Positions 23,822 to 36,821 of a DNA stretch of 64,000 bases are shown here, piece by piece. The notes below the pieces were generated by a model that was given only the letters and a program-made list of their open reading frames with translations, was not told where the DNA came from and did no database searches. Positions within the stretch are counted from its first letter, which is position 1. Every line of letters begins with the position of its first letter. A program made the translations under genes and the position numbers. The stretch comes from Polytrichum commune (Eukaryota; Streptophyta; Polytrichopsida; Polytrichales; Polytrichaceae): contig OX485808.1 in the NCBI GenBank assembly GCA_950295325.1, positions 498,501-562,500 on the forward strand, given 5' to 3'.

Positions 23822-23830
23822 TTATCTTTG

Positions 23831-25950
23831 AGGCTTTATTATAGTCTAGTTTCGTCTAAAGGTCGTAATAGTCTAGTGCCCATCAAGGAACTTAGATCTA
23901 GGAACATCGAAGAGGTGTTTTGAAGCCCATGTGTACTTTTGGTTTTCTTGTAATAAAGTAACCATTTCCTTTGGAGATGCGACATGGCTTTTCATACACA
24001 TTGGTTGACATGCACTAGATTGCAAAATTTACACAACTATGCTAGTTGGTGAACATGGACTATAAAACAATTCAAGTTGTCGTTGTTGTGGTGTTGCTTT
24101 TGTTGTTGGCGTATGATGTTTTTGTCCCCACATGTGCACATCCCTTTTTATTTTTGGACTAGTATTTTTTTAATATAATTAAATGTTAGTTTAAAAAAAG
24201 TATGTACATTGATTTATTTCAATAAATCAAGATGTGCTAAAATAAGTTTGGTATGTAGTAAACCATAATAGGTTTCTATTGCCTCAAATTTAGACACTAC
24301 CCCCAAAGCATGCACCACAAGTAGAAAAGAAATTATTTGTGTTGACTACAACCAATGAGATATTTACTAGGGGACCAACTCCAAACAAAAAGTCTCATTG
24401 AGTTAAAGGATTAGTCTAATGTATGTCCATTTTAATGATTTTAAGCCTAAGTTTACCAAAATGTCATTATTCTAGGATGAGGACTTAACTCACCCCTTCA
24501 TGAGATAAAATATATTTTGAGCTTAAACACAATAACATGAAGTTGAGACAATGCATGTTGCTCATTACTAGTCCACATCTATAACTTTCCTTTGGCATGC
24601 ATATTCTCAAGAGTGTGAGGTAACCTAGCACCACGTAATCTTCACATAGTTCAATTTAATTGCATGCACACTAGCTTGAAGGCTTGGCAGATGGAACCTT
24701 AGCATGCTTGCTTTAAGCCTATAAACATCAATCTTTTAGACATTACGTTCTCCAATATCTTTTGATTGGGTGTCATCTTATGGAACCAAATCAAATACTA
24801 AGGTTGACAAACTCGAAAACACTCGACCAATTGTCCTCGTATATAGGTGAACTTCAAAAATTCTTTGATGTTGATCATTCTCTTGTAGTTGCATGCTTTA
24901 TGAATGCAATCAACAAGCAAGTCTATACCAAGAAACATCTTTGGATAGACTACTTTTGATGATGAATCAAAACTTGATCCCAATCTAAAAAATATTGGAT
25001 GCTCATCATCTTTGCTAATTTGGTTCAAATCTAGTCTCCATGTCTTTCCACTTCGAGGGATCGGGGCCAATCTCGGCACCTACAACCTTCAATGCAAGTT
25101 AGTGGATTCTCCACCCTCATCTACAAATCACCACAATTGTCAATGCCATCATCTTGTAAAACCTCTTACTTGGCTGACATGAGTACCAAAGAACTTTCAC
25201 CTTGGATTCGTTCTCTACATATTATTGACAAATAGTTTTGTTATTAAGAAAACCCAAGTGAACAAGGTGCTACTCATGTAAGGCTTTGCCCGATGGATTA
25301 ATTTATGACATAATTCTTGACCTCTCCTCGTCCATAGCTCTCCCCATGCCTCATCTTAAAAGCGGGAGTCGACTTAGATTGTAAATAGCTCTATCTAGTT
25401 TCTTACATGGATGTCTAGTCAACCAAAGTTAACTCAATTTCGTGCACATTGAATCCATGTATCACCTCACATGGAGATGAAGGTTTGCGTCATCACTCTC
25501 AAAGACTCTCACAAGACATTCATCCACAAGACAAACCATCAAGGGACAAACTTATAGGCATAAATCTAAACAACAATTACAACTCAACCAAAAAAATAAA
25601 AAATAAAAAATACATCTCTCAGGGCTAGCAACTAGGGTATCTCCTCCACCTGCAAAACCTTGTCAAACAATCCCACCCATTACCTCATAAAACTACCATG
25701 CTAAATTTGGCACATGGTTTTGACACGATCTATATAGGGAGCTTCCACGTGTGACCTTGGAAGCAATTTCTTGGCCTAATTCCCACCAAAGCAAGCCCAT
25801 TGTTTATCTCCGAGTCCACAAGAAGCTACATCTAATGTATTGCACGCTCGTGCATAGTTCACATGGAGCATCATATGAGTTTGCATGGACAATAGAAGAG
25901 ATTGATGTAGTTTGCGTCGCTAAATAGTGTGCACCCACAGTACACGGATG
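23831..25950. other. Intergenic, no gene supported
   Basis: AT-rich sequence without recognisable repeats. The only open frame of note is 24798-25079 on minus (93 residues, PRLAPIPRSGKTWRLDLNQ...). It has no motif I recognise and no visible splice or promoter context, so it is left uncalled. Confidence 0.5.
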
Positions 25951-25954
25951 ATCG

Positions 25955-26240
25955 CAATTAGTGTGTGTTACTATTCGGAGTTACGCAGTGCTATAACCAC
26001 TTAAAGAGAACGTGATATTGTACCAAGCAAAGTCGTTTATGTTCTATAAGGTCGGAACAACCTCTTGAACTTCTCAATAAGACATTACTACATTGTATAG
26101 CTTCGAATAGTAACACATGCTAATTTGGGATAATCGGTGTAATGTCTCCCATGTTTTTAGCATGGGTCCCTTATTATTGGTGTGGCCCCCAATATTTACC
26201 ACAATCAATATAGTTGATGGTCACCTAGTGGAGATTGCAT
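25955..26240. repeat. Dispersed MITE-like repeat, copy 2
   Basis: Inverted ends (caattagtgtgtgttactat and reversed ccaaattagcatgtgttac) bound a core of about 174 bp (25955-26128) flanked by gatgatcg (25947-25954) and gataatcg (26129-26136), one mismatch. The whole region resembles 17719-17990. Confidence 0.5.
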
Positions 26241-28908
26241 TGACGGTAAGGTGGTGAGTCAACCACTTGGATCAACCAATGCATAATCACAAAGACTGAT
26301 TTGTGGTAGCCGGGGCGAAGAGGCTCTTCATTCATGCTTGCTCTGGAAGGAATTGAATGCTTGTATCTAGTTGTATGTATTATAGCCATGTAGATTGAAG
26401 ATGAAAGCGTTGGGGACCTCTTATAATTTTTTAGTTCGTTTGACACCAAAAACAAACATCAAAGAACCCACATTAATCTAGTGAAATGACGTTGGAATGA
26501 TTCGCCAACAAACTTGTAGGGCTTTATTGGACAGTGCCTAACACGATTGCTATGAATCTTAACCTTTGACATGGCTAGTATCAAACATTAATGCAACAAT
26601 ACTAATATCGGTCTTTAGTTTCACGTGGCCTACTTTGGTGGATTTGAAATGAAGATAAGAATATTCAATTTATTCTAAAAAGTAGTATTCGACAAGATTC
26701 AGAATCACCATGGCCATTTCCCCCATTAAAACCATTCTTAAATGTTACTTTTTCTTAATATAGAATTTATATGATATGTTCAAACGATATTTGGTTCCAC
26801 AAAACGCAACCAAGGAGTTGAGTAATGTTATGCAATATTCCTGCAACAACATGCACAAATATAAAAAATAATTTCCTGGTAGTAGAGTTATTTACAAAGT
26901 AAATGAGAGTAAAACATGGGTTTAGTCCCAAACCTTAAGTTTATGAGAATTAAAGCAAAGTCACCCAAGTTTTTCTAATGCTTGAAATGTCATGTACGCA
27001 AAAATGACATCGGGCTATTGAGAATTGGCTTTCTAGCTTTATCCTACTAGGATGGGTGGGCCAAGGTAGCCTTGCATAGCACGATCCGGGATATAGGACG
27101 AAGCCCACTTCATTAATGATAGCATGTTAATTTATATGGTAGGATTCTTCAATATAATATGCAAAGATCATGATGATCATGTCAATTTTATTATGATTAT
27201 ATTTTCATTAAAGATTATTTGCTTATATGAATTAAGATACATTGATTTTATTCATCGTAGTTTAATATCATAACACACATACAACATTGAGGATTCATAT
27301 TGTCATATAACATCTAGATATATGGAAAGTCCATCATCAAATCTGCCTATAGATTCAAGATAGCCAAAATTGCAATTCTTTGAGAAGTAGAGGACAAATG
27401 TTTGGACCCCCCCCCCCCCCCCGCAAAAAAAAAATCCTCTCCTCCACAAAGAAGGGTGAATTAATTTCTTTGGAGAACAAGAATTGGCGGCAATCACAAT
27501 TGTAGCACAGGTTGAGGTTTGAGGAGGTTGAGCTGACCACCGAGTCTCTATTATGGAACTAGAAATTGACATTCATTTGAGCTATTTGTGTGTGTGTGAA
27601 AATATGATGATATGGGATTGGGATTGTCATATTTTACACTAGTTTTCTTCAAGGTGGAATATTCATGTTATTCAAATCTTGCCTAAGTCTTTTCATATAC
27701 TTTGAATTAATTTACGTTTTCTAAAACTTAAGATACAAAGGGAAATAAATCTACTCATGTAACGCTCAAATGGATGAAATTGATCATAGGCACATTCCAA
27801 CTTGCACATGTTGCTAGAATGTTTTTAACAAGTGGTGCAAGCATGGTAAAGTGGACAACTCTTGATCCTTGCTCAGGTTTAAATGAAAGTGATCCAAAAC
27901 TATATACTAACTTTGAATTTCATGATAGAAATTCATAAACATTTAGAAACATATGAATCTACAAAGCCAAGCAATTTATGCTCATAATTTATTTTCAGTA
28001 AACATATATGTATTTTAGTAGACGGTGGAAGTGGTGAAAAAGTGGGTGACATTGAAAGATAATTGTCAAAAACTTGTTCAAAATATAATTACATTACATT
28101 AAATTGATGAATCTTTGAAAAAAAATTACGATGACCTCAATTTTATAATGAATTCAAGGAATTTGAAAAAAAAATCCAAGTTCAAAATATTTAAGGTCAT
28201 GAAGTTTATGCTCAAAACTATATTTAGTCAGTTGCTTTTATGCATCACTTTTGATGATAAGTTTTGAAGATCTCATATTGATATTCTATATTTCAATACC
28301 TAACTTAACAATAGAGGTCATTATGAAAAAAATAAATTTAAACAACATTTTGCTACTACGTATAGGCATTTGACCAAGAAAATCATGGCTTTTGTATACT
28401 GGAGCATGTTTTTGGTCCACTTTACTATGCTTGCACCCTCATAGATAATTGTCTACCATATAACATAAACATCTAATACACACTTCAAGGAATGGGAAAT
28501 AACTAATTTCAATGAACATATATCATTCTCTTTAGTGTGGGTTTAATATTATATGAGACATTTTCATAAATCTAGCTAGTATCTTGCATTAATGTGGTGC
28601 ACATTGCACATTATAGTGATACACCACAATATTCCACATAAATAAATACATAAATAATTGTAATGTGTACGGAATATCACATTTCACATTGTAACATACG
28701 TTTTGTTGTAAATTTTCTGATGTAACATGAGTTTTGTTGGGTAAGTCTAGTTGGTAGAAGTTGGAGATCATGAAAAACAAACCAAATAACACCCACATAC
28801 CTTATGCTCCACCCAATCATAGTAAGGTATCTTGGTGAATCACATACTCGCAACCAACCATGTGAGAACCTAGAGGCTTTGCCCTTGGGGGAGATAGGTG
28901 TTGATAGA
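26241..28908. other. Intergenic, no gene supported
   Basis: AT-rich, with a run of 16 C (27407-27422) followed within three bases by 10 A (27425-27434). No open frame has a recognisable domain and no terminal repeats were found. Confidence 0.5.
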
Positions 28909-28913
28909 CTTGT

Positions 28914-30588
28914 TGTGAGCCCAAAATGTGGGCCACATGACCTAGTAATCATAAAAATCATAAAAATATGGAAGTTGTGGGTTGTTTGGGATAAAAGGGA
29001 ACAAGAGCTTAGAATTAGTTAAAAGGGTGGAGTTGTGGGTCGAGTGGGATTTGATTGGGTTACTTACGGAAGCCGAGTTATTAACGGAATAAAAAATAAA
29101 CAAAAGAAGTTGGTTGGGTAAACGGAATACCCAATGATTGCAGGGCTGGGAAGGTGTTTAGGCCGAAGTAATTTCTGTTTTAGAATACATTGTTTTAGTT
29201 TTCTCTTTTTAGAAATTGCCAGCAAGGAAGGGGGGAAGCCCCCTCCAGAAAAGAAGAATCCGGTGAACACAGGGACCGAGCATTGAGTTCAGGAGGGGCT
29301 TATCCACGGGGAGGAAGAAGGAAACAGGGGCCTACCGAATTCCTCCTCAGCAGTAGGGGAAGGCGTTAGAATGCAGGAGATGTTTTCGTGAAGGGGGATG
29401 ATGCGACTGCCAGGAAGAACAGGATGTTCTTCCTCGAGGACGGATGCGCTGGTGGTGGTGGGTGGCAGGCTTGCTTAGAAGGCGAGTGCGGATCAATGCT
29501 CAATGAACTGCAAAGGCGGCAGTCAAGGGAGGAGATCAGGTGGAGTTCAAAGATGCAGAAAGGGTGAGTTACCTGTAATCGACCCAGCCACATTCTCCTC
29601 CAATGCTGCCTAACAGGCTGTGCAATCCACAACTGCAGCTCGATTAGTAGGGCGCTGGGATTAGGGTGATTGGACAGCGGAATTCATGAGGACGGTGGTC
29701 GAATGCGGGAGAAAAATGTGAAAGTTGGGTTGCACTAGGTGGAGAGTGCTGGGCAGCGATGGATGAGAGCAGAGGGAAAGGGAAGCACGGAGCGTCGGTG
29801 AGCTGGGCACCGAATTCTTACCCACAAGAACACCCACATTCATACCAGTGTTGTGCAATTTGAGAGCAGGGGGTGGAAAAGGACTTCCCCATGATTGAGA
29901 TCAAGTTGAATGTAGCGGCATGATGGGGAGCTGGAACTGATCAGAAGGGAGGATAGGGTGGCTGCCTCTGGATACCGTGCTGCTCTCAGCTGCGGGGATC
30001 GAGGGAGTGAACCTAACTGAGGAGTGCTGCCTATTCCTTAGTGGTGCCACTCAAGGGGAAGATGGGCTCGGCCCAGAGACCGAACTGAGGCTACAGAGGC
30101 TGGCTGCTGCCCTCAAAACAGACCATAGGTTGGGGTTAACGACAGTTAGGATTTCTGGCCAGTAGGGTATAGTTAGTGTGTGTGAGATTTATTAGCAGCT
30201 GGTAGGAAGTTGGTTCCATTTTTAGGGGCTTAGGACTCTCAATTCCCATGCACCCTTTAGCATTGCAATATCTCAATGGGGAGGATCAAAGGGGGTTAGG
30301 GTAGTGATTGAGAATTAGGTCTCTTCTACAAGCATTGGTGAATGGTAATGTATGGCACTTCCTTCATTATTAAGCGCATGAGTGCATTGATTTCATTTGT
30401 TAATACACCAACCAAGATGGTTGGGAGGATTGCACGGGTTGATTCGAACATGTGAGCGGTAGGCTACACTTGAACGATGACATTAAAGGGGTGAAGGTTG
30501 AAGTTACATGTTGATTGCGTTAAGAGCGTGTGGGCCATGAATTCTCACCTGGACTACGACGCATAAGGGTGGGAGTTTGTGGCTGACA
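28914..30588 (+). mobile_element. Solo LTR, family 1, with 5-bp target duplication
   Basis: Starts TGTGAGCCCAAAATG and ends GTGGCTGACA. Perfect flanking pentamers cttgt lie at 28909-28913 and 30589-30593, the signature of LTR-retrotransposon integration followed by LTR-LTR recombination. At 1675 bp it is long. The 19 nt ggactacgacgcataaggg near its end recur inverted at 26-44. Open frames inside (for example 29366-29632 minus) are not credible genes. Confidence 0.8.
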
Positions 30589-31487
30589 CTTGTCCAATGC
30601 CTATTCAAGTTCTTCACCTTCACGAAAAAGGCAATCGTCTTTGAGGACCATGTAATTCTCATAACGCCTATTTCAAGATTCCATATAGACTTAGACAAAC
30701 TAAAAAATTGAAGCAATGCCATAATTCACGTTGGTGACAATATTAGAATCATTGTTATTTCTTTATTTCATTCTTTATTTGTTTGACACAAGAGTTAAAT
30801 AAGAAGAAGAAGGGGGGACAAGTACGGTGGGAAATGATTGAAGCACTTTGCTCCAACCATGATGCGATTGACTTGTGTGGCACAGAGAGATATGAAGGTC
30901 TTGTATGCTCATGGCTAAAAAAATGCCTTTCTTGGTGGATTCTCACATGTCTTGTGGATGACTTGAAGCATGTCAACTTTAACAAATGGTCACCTTAGCC
31001 CTGACGCGTAGTGAAAAGTGATCAAGGTAAGGAAGAACGGGCTCCCATTCACGTTGGTGCAAAATAAAAGCAGTGACGGTATTTTTAGTTTATTTTATGG
31101 TCACCTTATTTCTCGTATATATCATCATGGATTTGAAGGATCGCAACGGCTTGTTGAAGGTGTAGGTGATTTCTATTGTTGAGGATGTTGTGGGGATATG
31201 GTTGTTCGAGTTTGAGCCCTTCAAAACTAACAGGAGATCAATGATGGCATGGATTTGATTCATGGAGGTCACAAAAAAACAAAATGTTTAGAAGTTTAGT
31301 AATATGGGTAGAAATGGGAGAAGATTGATAACATATTCATATAATTATCATAGAATACCATCAAAATTGAAGTAATATGTAGTTACTATATGTATCAAGG
31401 GGTATGGTTTTTTGGATGGGACGTTCTTATAGACTAGGATACGGTGCAATGATGGTGCGTGGATATGAGGGCTAGGTATGGATTATG

Positions 31488-32023
31488 CCCGGGTACGCAA
31501 CTCCCATATCATACGCAGGGGGCATCGTACTTAAAACGGCTTAGAGGACGGCTTTTGTAAAAATTATATCAAATTAAAATTGATCAAAAATTTGGGTGAA
31601 GACCAAATTAAATAAAATGAGATGAAAAAATAGTTGGGTAAAGACCAAATAAAATAAAAATAAATAAATAAATTGGGTTGCATATTTATTAAGCCTCCCA
31701 TTAAAATTATAAGCCACGAATAGTTGCCTCCCATTAAAATTATAAGTCATTCACGATGTTAAAATTTTATTAAAAAGTCCAAACAATTGGGTAGTTTGAC
31801 CTATGGTACCTGTATTAAAAAATATATATAATTAGGTTTTTAATGCAATTATATGCTTCAAAATATATTCATTTCCTATATATAATTACATTTTTGGATT
31901 CCTTTTTAGAAGGGCTACAAGGGTTTCCTACATTAAAACAAATTGTATCACTCAATATTGGACTAAAACGCATTATAAGTGATTATAATCAGGACCATAT
32001 AATATGGGAGTTGCGTACCCGGG
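31488..32023 (+). mobile_element. GGGTACGCAACTCCC TIR element, copy 1
   Basis: A 536-bp element with inverted ends cccgggtacgcaactccc. A perfect 8-bp target duplication ggattatg lies at 31480-31487 and 32024-32031. It is AT-rich. A short open frame (31843 onward, beginning MQLYASKYIHFLYIITFLD) is shared with copy 2 but resembles no transposase. Copy 2 is at 40196-40741 in the opposite orientation. Confidence 0.85.
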
Positions 32024-32206
32024 GGATTATGATGCAAATGTTGGATTTGAAAGATGGTAGTGAATAACTCAATAAATTTTGCCTATACTCTTCGTGAATG
32101 ACATATGGTCTACTCATACATGTTGTGTGTGTGAAGTTAAAAAATAGAGTGCAAATATATACAAGACCAACAAGATGTCCATTGAGGAGAAAGTGAGAGA
32201 GGCTTT

Positions 32207-32862
32207 GCAACCTCCTTGCAACTCCCAATTCCATAACAATAAAAGGCACGTGAATAGAATATGACATTAGTCAAAGGCACCACGGGCCTTCGCTTGGTGG
32301 TTAGGGCTCATGGCCCCCAATGAGGAGGTTGTGGGTTCTATTCCCCATACCGGCGTGGTGCTCACCACCTTAGTCCACCCAACTATGGTGGGGGGTCCTT
32401 TGGACCTTGTTGTATGGGTACCTCAAAGCCCTTTGGGGGGATCCATGTCCGGTATCTTCAAGGCACTAGTGGCTAGCTAGGAACTAGTATAGTGTGTCAC
32501 TATAGTGTCCATCCTCGAAAGGGGAGAGTAGTATTGTCCCAATGTCCCCTTGTCCAGTGGGCATCGGGTCATTGGCATTACGAACGGACACTTTATTCAC
32601 GCCGGCCCCTTGCTTGAAAGGGGTTGGAGTTTCTATCTATCTGACATTAGTCAATAAGTTTAGGTAGTTTCTCGCATCATGTTGACATTGTTGCTTTGTA
32701 TGGCAAAAAGCTACAAGATTCTCAAGAAATACTCCCTTCGATTCCATGACCCACCAAAGTAGCTAAGCTTGTTGATTAATGTTATGAGTGGAGATCAGAT
32801 GTACCTACATCTTTAACACCTATCGATGTGGCCCACTTTACTTTTGACATACCACAATAATG
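32207..32862. repeat. Hairpin-type repeat interrupted by a SINE
   Basis: Aligns directly with 41447-41724 once the SINE at 32275-32641 is removed. The core is bordered by inverted repeats (attagtcaacaagcttagg type), giving a MITE-like hairpin. The flanks (gcaacctcc... and ...tatcgatgtggcccacttt) are also shared. Confidence 0.7.
32275..32641 (+). mobile_element. tRNA-derived SINE, copy 1
   Basis: The 367-bp element has a tRNA-like head: an A-box-like gcttggtggttagggc at 32295-32310 and a B-box-like ggttctattcc at 32337-32347. The 3' end is a ctat microsatellite tail. A perfect 13-bp target duplication tgacattagtcaa flanks it (32262-32274 and 32642-32654). The related sequence at 41447-41724 has the same site without the element. 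A second member is at 55207-55584. RNA polymerase III transcription and LINE-driven mobility are known for this class. Confidence 0.9.
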
Positions 32863-33741
32863 TCTTCATTTCCGACTCCAATATACGATCGTCTGCATGC
32901 TCTTTGTTTTTTGCACCTTCATCATCCTCCATCTCCATTGTTGATATTGTATAAAAATCCAATGTCTTTACAGTTTTTTTTATCGTACTCAAAAGATATT
33001 TTCCCCTTCCCTACTTGCATTTTTCTTTCCTATACTCAGTCTGAACCTCTCTTTCTCAGATATAAAATACAAAGTTTTCCTACGCCTTCTCTTCCGCCTC
33101 ACTGGTGTTCCCTCTACATCCTCCACCATCGTTGGTGTCTATGATATGCCCTCTACCACTCCACTTTCATACATTCTTCTAGTGTTTATATCTCACATAC
33201 ACTGGCGCGTGTACGATCATCCGTGTTGCAATTGGCGTCCAATGACTGAGTTATATCAACACATCTTTTAATCTATTTTTATTTTTAGTATATCTGCCAA
33301 ATTTATCTGATATCCCAACCTTCCACGTCCACTTTGTTTTATTTATAATGGCCAATTATTTACTTTTCCGGCCAAATTCAATTGTTCCCGCATCTACATC
33401 CAGCCTACACAGTCACATTTTAAAAGTCTTCCAACTTGTTTATTATTTGACGCCGTTTTCTTCATGATATCCGTACCCGCATTTATCTCATGTCGTAATC
33501 TTATATTACACAACTCCTTTGTGGGTTCAAATATCCTATGGCTTACTTTCTAAAGTAGATATTATATTTAGGATTTGGTTTAGGATTCTATGCCTTATTT
33601 GCAAATATTCTCTGAATACTGTTATGATCTGTCTCCTTCTGTATTATTGGATACTATGGTATCATATGTTTTTATTTCCATCTATTATTATATTGTACAT
33701 CACTCAATATAAAAACGACATTAAACCAATATTATTGTGAT

Positions 33742-36710
33742 GTGTTGTTCATCTGTTCTTTGTTGTCCATGGCTACTATTAGAGCTCACGGATCTTTTGT
33801 TCCCTTCATTTTGTCACTTCAAGATGATGGTCATGTGGATGTCTCGGAGGATTTGCTTAGTTTGAGATTCAACCTCCAGATGGGAACCATGTATTTAGAG
33901 CATGAGATGTACTCTACAGATGGAGAGGTGTATGAAACCATTTTGGTTTAAAAAAATAGAATTGAGGTTGGTTTTATGTGGATCATAGGACCTAATTCAT
34001 TTAGGGTGATAGGTCTTTTTGAGTCTAACATGCAAGCTTCAATTGTCATATTGACAAATGAATCCGGTACACCACAATTCAAATTTTCTTTGTCGCACCT
34101 ATTAAATTAGAACCCATTGATGACACTATATTTGTGCTATCAAATTCAGAAGATGACATTTGTACATTTGTTGATCTTTCAAATACCCGTTCCATTTAAA
34201 AATGCTAATTCCACTCCTTCACAACTTCCTATACATGTAGCCAAATTCCCATACGGTCCTTTGTACAAGAGGTTGGTTTCCCAAATCTTACCTTCTTAAC
34301 GTCCTCCACTACATCCTTCACCTTCATCTATAGGGTTGACTATCGTTAATGCCTTAAAGCTTATAAAGTCAAGAAAGATATCAAAATCAGATCTTACATC
34401 CATTGATTTTAACAATATAGATGTCCGTAATGTCAAGTACCTACCATTTTTTTTAATGGCGACATTTTGTTTCTCTTGCCCCATGTGACACTTAGAGGTC
34501 CAAGTACGTATGGCCGTTCAATGGACGACATGGACAAATTGTGCGACGGTCAGTCTTGGTGCACCACATAAACCACGAATATCCAAAATAATTTTGAATT
34601 ATCCTTCCGGCGGTCTATTTGTGTAGGTCATTTCCTATGTCCTAATGACTATTGTGATTACGTGCATCGCAATGGGGGTCTCCGGAACAACACTGAATGA
34701 GCTGGATCAACTCCTCTCCCATTTGTTGTGGGTAATGTTCCCCATACTAGGTCCACTATTGAATGTAAGATATGATGTTCCACACTTATGTGCATTACTT
34801 TGTGTTATGCTCGAATAATATACATCTACTCCACATCTATTGGAATGTCCAAGACTTGTATTCATCTTGGTGTTCATGATAATCCTGTGGACAATGACAC
34901 ATGCCGTGAATCATTGGACATGATATACCAGTGGTATTAAAAACACCTACAACAAAAAATTAGCCATAGTTATGTGAGCGAGCAAACAATTTTTGGCCGG
35001 TTACCTTCTCAAATATTCCGCTAGTGGCGAAAACCATCACTTGGTTGGTTCATCTTTAGAGGTGTTCATGGACAAATTCAACATTCTTGCGTCCCCAAAT
35101 TATCGTAATTTTGTATCTGTATCAAAGCGTTTTTTGCGTAGTGGAATAGAAACTATGGATAATATTATGGCACTTAAATATACTTTGCTTTTAAGTTCGT
35201 CCATGGTAGTCGGTTCCCATGGCAATAAAAAAATAAAGTGTTTGTTTTTAAGATGTCTGTAGATCTTCCAGATAGTGGTGTAGAACTTGTGAAGAAGATG
35301 CAAGTCAGGGGGGATATGGAGAATTCATGAATTATGTTTGACCATGTCAAACGTTTGAAAGATTGGACGATAATGGTTTGCCATGTGTACAACAGTCGAG
35401 AATGTAAAGTTTAAATCAATGCGTGTTGTCACATGCAATCTGAAAATGCTGCAACACAAATTTTCTTTTGGAAATATTTTAATTATGTTATGGCAGAAAA
35501 TAATGTATGAAACATAAACTTCAAAGGGTTTATGGCTGATAGTGCTCAAGATACTTGGAATGCGGTGAGGGCGATTTACAGGGATGGTGACCCAAGTCTA
35601 CCCATGGTTGCACGTGAGCGCACATATTTTTTCCATTGATCTGCGAGCTTAGATAAGGTGACCCAAAAGTGTATATATTCATCATTTAAATTTCAATACA
35701 AGGAAATATGTAAGGATTACAAAGAAGCGAAAACAATGGACGACGCCAAGACTAAGTATCATGTGATTCGTTTTTGGTGGTTATCATCCGGAGCTGCCAC
35801 GCAAGAGGGCATCCTTGGCCTTTCAAAGTGGTTGGGTTTTGGCATTTTCGTTACAGACAATGGGGTGGTCATATGCTATTTGTAAGTATATATCAAAATT
35901 CATTATTCAATGTTATTCAATTTTCTTCCACTATTATATATATCTTATGTTTTTCTTATTATCATATTTTTTTGTTGTTCATAGGATATGACAATAGAAG
36001 AACGTGCGGAAATGCCAACATGCAACCTTGTAAAAACTGTATAGAAAAAATGGCTCCAATAGTCCGGCAACAAGATGATTTGGTTATATGAAGTTACAGT
36101 GGATGACATAATCCGTGCTTTCAAACAAATTGCAAATTACCGGACATGGTTGAAAAGGGAGTCTGATAGTAAAGGTCTTGATTCGGCATCCTTGAAACTA
36201 AAAGCAGCTGCTAGGTGTGGAGATCCAAAAATGTTGGCTGATACCATGAAATCTTACTCAGGGGCAGAAGAGATCAACACTAGATATTGTGCATTGGAGG
36301 GTCAGAGTTCTTTAGTGCCACCAAACACAAATTTAACCTACCACCGGGTGCTAATTGTGACTTTAATCGACTCGACAAAGTATATTATTCCATTCCTCAT
36401 CCCAACACCCGAGCAACTCGTCAACGCATAGAGGAATCGTTGAATTTTGCAATTCATAGTGTGGCTCATATTACATCTGTGTTTGAAACTAATTGTCTTA
36501 TTTCCAAGTGGCACATTGCAAAATTACCACCCAACTCAGCCAAACAGTGTTAAACACTGCATGCCATTACATGGACTATGTGCAATGCCAAAGTCGGCAC
36601 TAGTATACATGACACACTTGCTCCAACATACAAAGGGCTCAGGAAGTGTCACCAAAAATTCCCCACCCTTCGATTTCGTCCTAGCCCGAGTTGAAAAATT
36701 ATAATGACAC
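33742..36710 (+). pseudogene. Transposase-like gene relic, N-terminal and central part
   Basis: A long plus-strand coding signal shifts between frames with several stops. Early stretch: SMATIRAHGSFVPFILSLQD (33766 on). Then a Cys/His-rich stretch C-x5-C-x4-C-x3-H (34620-34670) and CIHLGVHDNP (about 34860). Next DKFNILASPNYRNFVSVSKR (about 35070). Then GFMADSAQDTWNAVRAIYR (about 35527), whose D resembles a catalytic aspartate of DDE transposases. Then WWLSSGAATQEGILGLS and, after a frameshift, FWHFRYRQWGGHM. A likely GT-AG intron spans about 35883-35984. The tail PNTRATRQRIEESLNFA reaches 36500. The C-terminal parts are at 38260-38765 and 39739-39947. A Mutator-like family is my best guess. 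Confidence 0.6.
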
Positions 36711-36821
36711 GTAGAAAATCTTCCCTCGGTAATTCAATATATGATTCCAATATACCCTTGGAATATACACAACTTGACTAATCTCACACTATGTCATCTT
36801 ATATTCTTTAACTTCGGGTAA

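Noticed and set aside
27407-27434. Functional G-quadruplex signal at the C16/A10 run
   Set aside because: Homopolymers of this kind are common error-prone sites and nothing nearby suggests a regulated gene.
32275-32360. A tRNA gene
   Set aside because: The head has A- and B-box-like motifs but no complete cloverleaf, and it is part of a 367-bp repeated element with target duplications: a SINE.
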